Positions 54,450-63,172 of a stretch of 64,000 nucleotides of DNA are shown piece after piece. A program made the position numbers and the translations under genes. Source of the DNA: Tetramitus jugosus (Eukaryota; Heterolobosea; Eutetramitea; Acrasida; Vahlkampfiidae). The notes below the pieces were generated by a model that saw only the letters and a program-made list of their open reading frames with translations, made no database searches and had not been told where the DNA came from. Location: contig OW569348.1 of NCBI GenBank assembly GCA_937625935.1, positions 609,396 to 673,395 on the forward strand. Direction: 5' to 3'. Each line of letters opens with the position of its first letter. Position 1 is the stretch's first letter.

Positions 54450-55870
54450 TGTTCGGCCTTTTCTCGGATGTACAAGATGGGTGATTTTGGCAAGAGACTC
54501 AAAAACGGTGATTTGGTGTATCTAGGGAGACTTGATAACCAAGTAAAGATTCGAGGAATGCTCGTTGACTTAGAAGAAGTTGAAATCTTGATCGAGAAGT
54601 GCCCTGGTGTGACGAAGTGTGTCACAAAGTTTTGGAGGGAATCAGATTCTTTTGGCTTTTTGGTTGCATATCTCACTCTGAGCCAAACTCAATTCGAAAT
54701 ACAGGATATTCCACTCTTTCTGAAAGATAAATTGATGGATTACATGATTCCCAGTAAGTATGTGGTGCTAGATCAGCTACCTCTGAATTGCAATGGAAAC
54801 ATTGATCGATCGCAACTCGATAAACCAATCATCACCGTCAATAGTGACTATTCGAATGAAGTTGAGTCAGATTTGTGTGAGACTATCAATCAAATATTGG
54901 GTATTTAAGTAGACCTGATGACGAAATTGATTCTCTTGGCATAAGTTCGTTGAACATTTCCTTGATTAGTATGAAGTTGAAAAAGGATAAGGGCATCATT
55001 GTTTCTCATCGCGATTTCATTCTCTCTTTTACTCTTAGAGATCTTGCAACAAAAGTGGTGCATTTTGCTGAAGCTGGAGATCATGCAGATTCATATCATA
55101 CAGGTATTGAAAGCCCGCAACAAGATAGGCTCCATATTCCTTCAGATATACACTCTTGGCCAAATCAATTTCCTGTAGTTGATCTCCATTCAGGTATCTC
55201 ATTCGACTATTATGATGAGAATGATATGGATGAAGTTTCTCTATTTGCTGCAACAATTTATGAAACTGAGGAACCACTTGCAAATTTCTTGAGACTATCA
55301 GCTGCAGAGACACTATATTTCTTCACTCCTTTCTTCATGGAGGTTCCCAACCACAACTTGTCGATAATTGCCAAATTGAATGGTAAAGTCGTAGGTTGTT
55401 CTCTTGCGATTGATAATTACAACATTGTTAGTTAGCTTCTCCAGGGAATCCAATTGATCCTATTTGGATTGAAAGACACGCTCCAGTGTTTGAAGTGTTG
55501 GACAAGGCGATGGAGGGTTATCAACGAATCGAACAGCATGGCATTGTTATGTATCAATCTTTCACTGCAATTGATCCAGAAGTATCAAAGTATGGCGTGG
55601 GCGTAATTTTAGAGAAATTAAGTATTGTTCTGGGAAAAAAAGCAGGATTCCAAAAGGCCATCGCAGAGTGCTCCACACTCTTCACACGTATCCTTTGCTA
55701 ACAGAATGGTTACAAATTTGGACCTCTCGTTAAATATGATCCATTCATTGATTCAAAAGGAGGTAGACCGTTCAAAGGCTTACCTGGGGGTGTCGTCCTT
55801 GCTCAGCTTGATTTGACGACAACTGAGGACGACATCTCCAATCATTACTTTCCCCAATCGAAAGCGAAAT
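54450..55870 (+). pseudogene. Adenylation end (A7-A10), thiolation domain and GNAT domain, frameshifted
   Basis: The sequence opens with R-M-Y-K-M-G-D (A7) and GDLVYLGRLDNQVKIRG (A8). It passes PLNCNGNIDRSQL (A10) and then a carrier domain with I-D-S-L-G-I-S-S-L (phosphopantetheine Ser). A one-base slip separates A10 from the carrier (near 54905). After it comes a 220-residue acyltransferase-like region: FDYYDENDMDEVSLFAATIY, LSIIAKLNGKVVGCSLAI, then EKLSIVLGKKAGF and GRPFKGLPGGVVLAQLDL. Stops or slips lie near 55430, 55700 and 55715. A-T-GNAT is the layout of insect Ebony, which joins beta-alanine to amines; the substrate here is unknown. With A3 and A4-A6 displaced next door, the gene cannot work as it stands. 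Confidence 0.65.
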
Positions 55871-56310
55871 TTGCACAAACACTGTTGGGGAAGGCACATT
55901 GAAAAAACCGAAGCTCTCACAGAAGATACAGTTGAATCAAGGAACTTCTGTTGTTAAGTGCTTCGTAATTCCTTATATTAAGGGGGCCCAGCTCTGATGT
56001 TCCTCGAGATTTGATTGAAGTAATGAAGAAGGAGGTAGGAGATATTCAATCCACATGGATTCGTGCATGTTAAATTTTATTAAAGAAGCAACTCTGTATC
56101 GTTTCTGAATCCAGGTGTATCGATCGCAAAGCCGCAATTGCAGATTGTTGGTTCTTGCTGTGATAACGGGCTATCTTTTGTTATCGTTTTACTTGGAGTG
56201 GATAATCCAACTGTCTTGGATATGAAATTTGATTGATTCTCTTCATTGTTTTTGAGCTAAAGTAAGACCATTAAGATTGTGGATAATATTATGTATTCAA
56301 TCCTTTGTCT
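55871..56310. other. Intergenic region after the A-T-GNAT remnant
   Basis: About 0.44 kb of A/T-rich DNA. A few codons with protein-like flavour near 56015-56070 may be more tail of the broken gene. Otherwise I see nothing that stands out. Confidence 0.35.
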
Positions 56311-58101
56311 TTAATCTTTGGAAAACCCAAGTGTTCGTGTGATGTTCTTGGCCATGAGGACATCCATCATCTTTCGAGCAAAGAATTTCGTTCCAGATTG
56401 CGCAAACTTTACAACTTCCTCTCGGTATTGGTCCGTGATTGGCATCGGACTACCTCTTCCATGAACCCATTTCAGGTATGTCAAATTATCCTTAACATTC
56501 ACTAAGTTAGGCAGGATTGTTCGAGTTCCGTCCACCATGAGGACAGGTGCTGATGAATTACCGCTGTGCAAGGTGGTAAATGTGTGTGTAATGCTTGAAA
56601 AGTACAATTCATCAGGAATAATGGAGTACTTGAATTTAAACAATGTGTTCAAAGCAGTAACACTACTCAACATCAACCTCCATTGAACATTGGACCAAAT
56701 CTTCCATTGAGAACCTCCAATGGCTATGATATCTCGAGAATCAAACACTTCACTCAAAACATCAAGTGAGGTACACGAGTACGTGACATACTTGTATCTC
56801 TCATTGGGTTTCGGGTAATCAGCAGATACAAATGTTTGGAATACTGATGACCGATTCCGTAAAAATTGAGAGAATTGATTGGTAGACGTCAATGGGAAAT
56901 GCGCCTCTGATAAATTGACTTCGTGACTCCAGTCTGTCATTCCGTTGAGAAAACTGTAAAGGACAGGAATAATGTTCATGTACACAAGTGTAATATGCGC
57001 TCTATAACTTTTAAACGAAAGATGTTGAGGAACCATCCAAATGTTGGTCACTTCACTATTGTCGAGTCGTAGTCTCTCAACCATATCTTCCACCTGTTTT
57101 CGGCAATTGTTCATGTTCTCTGATAAAAACAACACAAAGTAATGATCTTTGGAGTACATTACATTCAACATGTATTCAATGACATCCAATGCCCCACATT
57201 TGCTAAACATGAACGTGTAAAGCACTTTACCTAGAATTATGGATTTTCCATTGAACCAATCACTTCTAGTCATGTCTCCAGTTAGCAATGGCTCTGTTGA
57301 ATCATAAAACAGCTTTTGATTATAGGTCAACAGTAAATGAATCGTTGAGAGATCTAAATCATTCCATCCAGTGTTGTTCAAAGCGAGATCAAGGAAATAT
57401 TGATCTACTGGATTCTCTGTTGTCAATTCGTCCTTAGGAATGGTTTGATTAATTTCTAATAGGGGTACCAATACTCCACCATGATATCGATTATGAAGGT
57501 ACCTACTGAACAGTTTCTCCATTTTGTTTCGATGTTTTACGTTGGTTTCGTTTGTTAATTTGGCAAATTCAACGTTGTGCCATCCATAAGTGCAACGAGC
57601 CATTTGAAACTGTGGAATCTTCAATTCTTGATTGCTCTTCGCACAACCATGTTGATCATAGCCTCTTGGACAAGCACAGTAATATTCACTGCTTCTTTCA
57701 AAGCTACTGTTCGATGCTTGTCGTAGACTTGGAGACCAAATGTTCAAAAAACCCTTGGGAGACTTCCATAACAATAAACCAAAAGCACATGAATTCTCAT
57801 GTATGATTCTTGGTGGATAAATCTTGGACTTTGAAGGTTGTTGCTGTTCTTTCACAATTTGTTGTTTTTCTGTGTTCACCACCACCTTTGGAGCCTTTGC
57901 AGATCCATGGATTGGTGAATAGCTTGTGGCAGGTTCTACGACCTTATGGACTATTGTGGTGTCTTGCCGTGGGGGAGCATGAGAAATTGAGAGCAGAAAG
58001 AAATAGGATGAGACAGAGAGGGTCAAGATGGCAACCAACCATTTTTTATTCTTGTCAGAGCTCCACATGTGTGTTAGGTTTTGTTTAATGTGTGACCACA
58101 T
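56311..58101 (-). CDS. GT14-like (core-2/I-branching type) glycosyltransferase
   Basis: An intact 596-residue intronless type II membrane protein, starting at the ATG at 58101. A signal anchor (residues about 21-40, WLVAILTLSVSSYFFLLSIS) and a Lys/Gln/Pro stem precede a Cys-bearing region (YYCACPRGYDQHGC). The catalytic region resembles GT14 branching enzymes. It includes YTFMFSKCGALDVIEYML, LVYMNIIPVLYSF, VNLSEAHFPLTSTNQF, a G-S-Q-W-K-I-W element and SIIPDELYFSSI, like the family's V-N-L-S-G-x-D-x-P and P-D-E-x-F-F. Several N-x-S/T sites fit a Golgi lumen location. It stands among pseudogenes yet has no frame break. Confidence 0.75.
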   Translation of the reverse strand: MWSHIKQNLTHMWSSDKNKKWLVAILTLSVSSYFFLLSISHAPPRQDTTIVHKVVEPATSYSPIHGSAKAPKVVVNTEKQQIVKEQQQPSKSKIYPPRIIHENSCAFGLLLWKSPKGFLNIWSPSLRQASNSSFERSSEYYCACPRGYDQHGCAKSNQELKIPQFQMARCTYGWHNVEFAKLTNETNVKHRNKMEKLFSRYLHNRYHGGVLVPLLEINQTIPKDELTTENPVDQYFLDLALNNTGWNDLDLSTIHLLLTYNQKLFYDSTEPLLTGDMTRSDWFNGKSIILGKVLYTFMFSKCGALDVIEYMLNVMYSKDHYFVLFLSENMNNCRKQVEDMVERLRLDNSEVTNIWMVPQHLSFKSYRAHITLVYMNIIPVLYSFLNGMTDWSHEVNLSEAHFPLTSTNQFSQFLRNRSSVFQTFVSADYPKPNERYKYVTYSCTSLDVLSEVFDSRDIIAIGGSQWKIWSNVQWRLMLSSVTALNTLFKFKYSIIPDELYFSSITHTFTTLHSGNSSAPVLMVDGTRTILPNLVNVKDNLTYLKWVHGRGSPMPITDQYREEVVKFAQSGTKFFARKMMDVLMAKNITRTLGFSKD

Positions 58102-58640
58102 GATGCTGTCCGAAAATGACAGAGCATTCAGGGTGGAGGTTAGAGAACGAACGGCCGATGTTTGCTAAAGGAGGATAGTTGTTTGAGAGATCTTTAATGT
58201 GATAGTGTCAAGAATCACCAGAAGGTATCCTTTTTAGGAGTCCTCCGAACCGACGGCCGAATACCCGGAGAAAGAAGGACTTCGGAGTTTTCTCAGATTA
58301 AATTCCACAAGCAACAAGATATAAAAGTCTTTTATTGAGGAATACGGTGCTGTGCCTTGACGGCTAATGAGTGCGACAGAGTCGCACCCCGTATCATCTC
58401 ATGATTTGGTTTGTGGTTATGGTCCCTTTAGGAGGGGGTAATGGATTGGTAGTGTTGTATGCATCTTTTGTAGGCGGTGTAAATGAACCAGGCTAGGTGC
58501 TTGGAGATGTTGTCTAGCGTATGAGTGATGAGCGCATTGGTGCCTTTGGTTGATAGAGCCTCCTTGACACTTACATCCACAAGCAACAAGAATGCAGGTA
58601 CTACCGTTTTGTTGGGTTGTACACAATTCACAATACATGC
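58102..58640. other. Intergenic region upstream of the GT14-like gene
   Basis: About 0.54 kb. It holds the leader of the GT14-like gene and then G/C-richer sequence than the neighbouring arm. A minus-strand frame at 58631-58428 (VVPAFLLLVDVSVKEAL) looks mildly protein-like but is short, starts at no good ATG and has no recognised family. I leave it uncalled. Confidence 0.3.
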
Positions 58641-60160
58641 TCAAGACTTTTGATCCATGGTTTTTCCACCCACATCGGTCCAGTATTGAACAAGAAGCGT
58701 GTGTCACTTCCCCTCACTATGGATCGTGCGAGGGGTGATTTTCGATTGGTCCTCAAGGGCACGTCAGAGGATCTGAAAGTGTTGACCGAAGCAGTGCGAG
58801 CTAGTATGATGAAGATTAGTCTTGTATCTCCACTCGACGGAGGCCTCTCCAAGATGACCTTGCATCGTGATCCAATGTTGCAACATCGCAAACTCACATG
58901 ACCAAACTTGCCACTCTGCTTGGATGCAGCTTGGACACCTTGTTGTGTCTGCTTCGAGTGGAAACTGATTTGGACTTCGTGTTTGACCTGTTTCAAAAGT
59001 CACAAAAATGGCACCATGAAGTAAAGAGCGAAAATGGTCAAGAAGGAAGCACCCATGATGCAACTGGCGTTCGTCATCAAACCAATTGTTAAAGTGAGAA
59101 AGATTGTCAAGGCTGCTGGATGTGGCACAGAGCAAGAGATCTCTGATGTGCAATCGAATGAAAAGATGATTGTCACATGCAGCACCATCAAGAGTTTGAG
59201 AGAGCTCACCCCTTGTGTGAGGGCAATCCTCTCATTGTCTTCCAGTCGATGAATGCAGAGTTGTCTCAGCTGATGATTGAGGAGATTCGCAAGCCAGAGG
59301 TGTGGGATGTCTGGAGAGTACCGTGATCAAGTGGCTGGTTTGATGGAGATTCTCTTCTTCATTCCTCTGTCAAGAGACAAGCTCAATTCACTCTACAAGC
59401 AAATCAGTGACTTCAGGAACAAGAAGGCCTTGCTATACAATAATGAGGAAAACGGCACTGCCTACTACTTGCGTTACACAAACCTTGAACTTCGCTATGG
59501 TGAGCTCTATGTCAAGCAAAACAAGATTGGTTCCTGAAAAAGGTGCTCATGAAGCTCAGACTGATGAAGCAACAAAAACCTGAACTGACAGTGCACGACA
59601 TTGTGACTCCGATTGACGAATTCTTCATGAGACAAGACCCGTGTCGAACCACTTTCTGAGGCTCGTGTCTTGTTCAACTCTTTCAAGCAGTGGTACGAGG
59701 GTGACTACTTGCCATGGAAGCAAAGTGGTAAAAGAGGAAAGATGAAGTTGGATGTGCTGTATGTGCCTGCTATGGTGAGTCGCTTCATTACAAGCATGCT
59801 GCACATCAAGCAATACCTGTTGCAGCTGCACAATGGACAACAAGAAGGTGTCGAACAAGAGTTGGATGAATTCTTGGACCTGCTTGACACTTGCAATGGT
59901 TCACTGTCACACACATTGGTCGAGTTGACAATGGCTGGTTGTGGCAAGGATGGCTGTATCGAAGAAGACGTCAATGCGGTCATTGATTCCTTTTGCATTG
60001 GCAAGATGAGAGAGAGAGTCATGAACGGCAAACCACTCTACTCCTTCGATGTCAAGGACAAGTTGGACAAGTTGAACACCAAGACTGGACTGCCTTTTGG
60101 CTATGGCGAGCTCACAATAAAATTTTGTCACCGGCCATAATTTTTGGAGAAATGGGTCCT
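58641..60160 (+). pseudogene. Plus-strand gene broken over several frames, unrecognised
   Basis: A ladder of plus-strand pieces, each open for 60-156 codons, hands over from frame to frame: 58641-58901 (LVLKGTSEDLKVLTEAVRAS), 59034-59252 (LAFVIKPIVKVRKIVKAAG), 59277-59537 (MEILFFIPLSRDKLNSLYKQ), 59540-59640 (MKQQKPELTVHDIVTPID) and 59660-60140 (LFNSFKQWYEGDYLPWKQSG, later KLDVLYVPAMVSRFITSML). Together they suggest one protein of about 490 residues, helical and charged, with no signal peptide. I do not recognise it. The pieces keep their order with little loss, so the breaks are single-base indels rather than large deletions. Base use looks richer in G/C than the arm genes. Confidence 0.55.
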
Positions 60161-60578
60161 GACTGTTTGGATGAGGTGACTCAAATCTTGTCCTTTCTTC
60201 CGGACAGTTGCAACCCATTGTCTATGGCAATGGACACTTGTCTTTTCTGCTTGGTCCATTGACAGACTTTGATATGCAGGGAGCTGAAAGTCAGTAACGA
60301 ATACTCGAAAACAGTAAAGATGAAGATCAGCAACGTTACTGACTGAAACTCAGAATTGTTTATTTATAAAGGAAAGTGCCTCAGAAACATTTTACAAGGA
60401 ACAACATTGTCCTCATCAATTTTTAATGAGGAGTTGCCATCAATATATTCAATAAAATACTTCCCACTCCTCTTGATTGAAAATACTGCTCGACTACGAA
60501 TCTTACCAGAAGGGAACGAATTCAAATGTTCATCGAGTTCACAAAGGAACTGACGAGCCATATATTGTACCCCCTCGA
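60161..60578. other. Gap with a short minus-strand frame
   Basis: About 0.4 kb. A minus-strand frame at 60582-60364 (GKYFIEYIDGNSSLKIDEDN) begins 3 bp before the end of the SWIM frame and reads as possible protein. It has no ATG at its head in good context and no family I know. It may be another remnant of the transposon. Confidence 0.3.
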
Positions 60579-61302
60579 TCAAGAGCAGTCTTCTTCTTCT
60601 CTGTTACTCCACCTGACCCTATAAAACACCCTTTTCAAAGCATCTCTCGAAACTCCCGTTATTCTATCTATTTCTGATATATCGTACTGACAACCTTTTA
60701 CAAAGGCATTAAGACTCTTGTCTTTCTTTCTCGTATATTTCCTTGCTGATGAACTTACATTTGTAGATCTACCAGGAACACCGGAGAGAACGGCATTTTC
60801 GTCCATATACATACTCCTTTGATACTTTTCCATATGTGAAATAACAGTATCATGAAAATCGTTAGCTTCACTGGGAAGATCTTTCATTCCCTGTTTAAAT
60901 GCGAAGTAAATGAACACAGCATTTATATGCTTGCAGATTCTTAACTTTGAGAAGTAATCTGGACAACTACAAAAACAGTACTGCAGATCAACACCGTAGC
61001 TACCAACTTTAAAGTGAAACGGACTCTCAAGCATTTCATGTACTTGTCCCTCATCATATAGTGCTTTGGATTTCTCTAATCGCAATTGCATTTCTTTCAT
61101 TGTTTCGTTCTTATGATTAGGGTTAAACTTATGTTTTGCTAACTGATCTTTTGTAAAGCGAATTATTTATTCAAGTAGTGCATCAAACCTCTTGAATTTT
61201 GATTTTACATCTTGTTCTAATAAACGTATAGCACTCTCCGTAATATTATTGGTAGATCCTAAACTATTATTTCTCAAACACCGTTCGCTGAGGTTCCAAT
61301 AT
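60579..61302 (-). pseudogene. Truncated Mutator-like transposase with SWIM zinc finger
   Basis: On the minus strand, from 61302 inward, the frame reads YWNLSERCLRNNSLGSTNN and then I-T-E-S-A-I-R-L-L-E, the W...TNN-x-x-E-S segment typical of MULE-type transposases. An in-frame TAA follows at about 61170. Past it the same frame continues (KDQLAKHKFNPNHKN) to a SWIM zinc finger, C-S-C-P-D-Y-x6-C-K-H, and a helix-turn-helix-like tail (EIDRITGVSRDALKRVF) ending at 60579. SWIM fingers sit C-terminal to MULE catalytic domains and bind DNA. The catalytic DDE part is missing. The head is cut exactly where a TTTGGG tract begins (61302), so this is a dead copy. Confidence 0.65.
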
Positions 61303-61323
61303 GGGTTGGGTTTGGGTTTGGGT
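61302..61323 (+). repeat. Interstitial telomere-like repeat 1
   Basis: About three and a half TTTGGG units (with one TTGGG variant), in the same orientation as the terminal array. It abuts the truncated transposase head directly. Confidence 0.8.
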
Positions 61324-62169
61324 CTGTCTTGTTGTTAAGGAAAACCCGAGAATTTGCTGTATTTGGTATCAGAACGTTGAAATTTACAGTTTAGTGCAAA
61401 AAAAAAAAATTGAGTTCGGTTGAGTTGTGGCTTATAGGTTGAGGGAGTAAAAAGAAGACATTTAGGACAAGGGTTGCATGGCTATGGGGTCTATTATCAG
61501 ATCGGAGATATTGAGGTTCAACGAACAGGGAGGTTCACGGTCCAGGACCGTGAAATGATTTCCTGTATTTCATCTCAGGTCAATTGTTTGTGGAGCTTTT
61601 TGGCTTCAGCAAAGAATTTCGACCAATGAGCGAAGTGATTGTAACGGATTAAGAAGGAATACCACACAGCAACATGAATATTCCCGAAGACTTGTGAAGG
61701 AGTTCAACCTGAAATACAATGGCAGTCAATAGTTAGCTATATTTTGTCTTGATCATGATCTGTGACTACTAATTACGACTTATAGATACGCCGCAATCTG
61801 ATTTTTAAGTAGTTTGATTTGATATCTTTCTGATCTATCTGTTTCCTGTTGCATTTTACGTTTGTTTTATCGTGAACACTGTTTTTTAGAGTGATACATC
61901 CTCAAACTTCGACTCTATTTTTTGGATCAACTTGCGTTCAATAGTATCTGTACTAAAGTGCAAGTGATTTCTGTTGAAAAGCAGATTTCGGTTGCATCGA
62001 CCTCCAACCAGCATATAAACCCAAATCCCACCCTTTTTTACTTTTTGATTTTATCTGCAGAATAGGTCGTAGGGGGCTCTGTAGCCATTCAATGAATCTT
62101 CAATTATATCTCTGTTGAATCGCAAACTAATTATGTCAAAAGTACATTTAGGGTTGACTTCTCCTCCAA
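61324..62169. other. Telomere-associated DNA, block 1
   Basis: About 0.85 kb between the two interstitial tracts. No gene is visible; stops are dense in all frames. It contains an A-run at about 61397-61409, a 21-bp near-perfect palindrome at 61534-61554, and A/T-rich sequence after 61730. Confidence 0.5.
61534..61554. repeat. Perfect 10-bp inverted repeat with 1-nt spacer
   Basis: TTCACGGTCC, one A, then GGACCGTGAA. The arms are fully complementary. It lies in telomere-associated DNA with no gene around it. Function is unknown. Confidence 0.8.
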
Positions 62170-62192
62170 GGGTTTGGGTTTGGGTTTGGGTT
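62170..62192 (+). repeat. Interstitial telomere-like repeat 2
   Basis: About three and a half perfect TTTGGG units in the orientation of the terminal array. It separates two blocks of telomere-associated DNA. Confidence 0.8.
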
Positions 62193-62410
62193 GTCACATA
62201 TCGGCTAGCCAAGACTGGCTGAATACAGTCAACTGTACGTTGTAAAGGTTGTTTTTGTATTCTTTATGGTCTGGGATGTTCAACTTAAGCTTTGTATGGA
62301 AAAAATCACTATAGATTCTGAACTATCCCCCAAACTGTGATATGGAGTTGGGTTTTGAACTCAGAAAACCCAAATCTCTATGACCGATTGAGTGATGAGT
62401 CGATAAAAAA
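62193..62410. other. Telomere-associated DNA between tract 2 and the 39-bp array
   Basis: About 0.2 kb with no gene or RNA that I can see. It runs directly into the tandem array. Confidence 0.4.
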
Positions 62411-62700
62411 TAGGCGGAACCAGGCATTTCGGCCTAGAAAAGCTTTTTTACAGAGGAACTATCTGGTTCCGCCTAAAAGTTGGACTCACAAGCGGAACTA
62501 TCTGGTTCCGCCTAAATTTTCGACTTTACAGAGGAACCAGCTGGTTCCGCCTAAAACTTGACTTTGTCAGTGGAACTATCTGGTTCCGCCTGTAATACGA
62601 CTTTTTCAGTGGAACCAGCTGGTTCCGCCTAAATGCACACATGTCTAAGAGGAACCAGATAGTTCCGCATAAAAAGATTTCTACAGAGGAACTTGGAACT
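62411..62700. repeat. 39-bp tandem repeat built on a 16-bp palindrome
   Basis: About seven units. The palindrome starts at 62455, 62494, 62533, 62572, 62611 and 62651, giving spacings of 39, 39, 39, 39 and 40 bp, with decayed units at both ends. In units 3 and 5 it is the perfect palindrome GGAACCAGCTGGTTCC. Units 1, 2 and 4 read GGAACTATCTGGTTCC, and unit 6 reads GGAACCAGATAGTTCC, close to the reverse complement of that variant. GCC usually follows it, and a less conserved A/T-rich spacer fills the rest. Because 39 is a multiple of three, open frames run through the array on both strands (repeated LVPPK); I regard these as by-products. Confidence 0.9.
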
Positions 62701-63172
62701 AAGATCAGGAAGGTTCGAACATCTGAAGGAAGATACATTGTGACCGAGACGGTTGAAGTGCATGATTGAAGTCCTTCATAAATTGTTTGTAATGCTCAGT
62801 CGGTGAATACAATAGCCCGATGAATGCATTCTCGACTGGGAATGGCATTGTCCAGTAACCGAAACGTGGGGGAAAGGAAAAGACGAAGGACACGGCAGGA
62901 AATATTTTGTAACAAAGAATGATGAAGGAGCTTAAACTCCTTTGATGAAGGTTCAACATGGATGAAGGAGTGTTGTTAGAATTACAATGAGAGTTTTGAC
63001 ATCGAGTGCAGAGGTGCATGGAGCGAATGATTGAGTGAGAGGAAGTTGTAACACATGTTAGGAAGAAGAATCAAGGAAGTGAGAACAAGATGACAATGGT
63101 GGACATTGTATTCCTGCATAAAAGTTGTTTTTGAGATGATTTTGTAATTTTGATGAGAAAATAGATTTAGGC
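62701..63172. other. Subtelomeric region next to the telomere
   Basis: About 0.47 kb, G/A-rich on the plus strand, between the 39-bp array and the terminal repeat. A minus-strand frame at 63019-62705 has 104 codons with a Phe/Ser-rich centre (FVFSFPPRFGYWTMPF) but no recognised family; I do not call it. Confidence 0.4.

Noticed and set aside
62411..62700. CRISPR array
   Set aside because: The repeats are palindromic with short, similar A/T-rich spacers in a eukaryotic subtelomere; spacers are not unique and no cas-like genes are present.
62337..62738. Protein-coding gene with repeated LVPPK
   Set aside because: The repeat length of 39 bp keeps frames open on both strands at once; the palindrome, not a protein, explains the pattern.
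62705..63019. 104-codon minus-strand frame next to the telomere
   Set aside because: Low-information composition, no recognised family, and a position between two repeat arrays make it unreliable.
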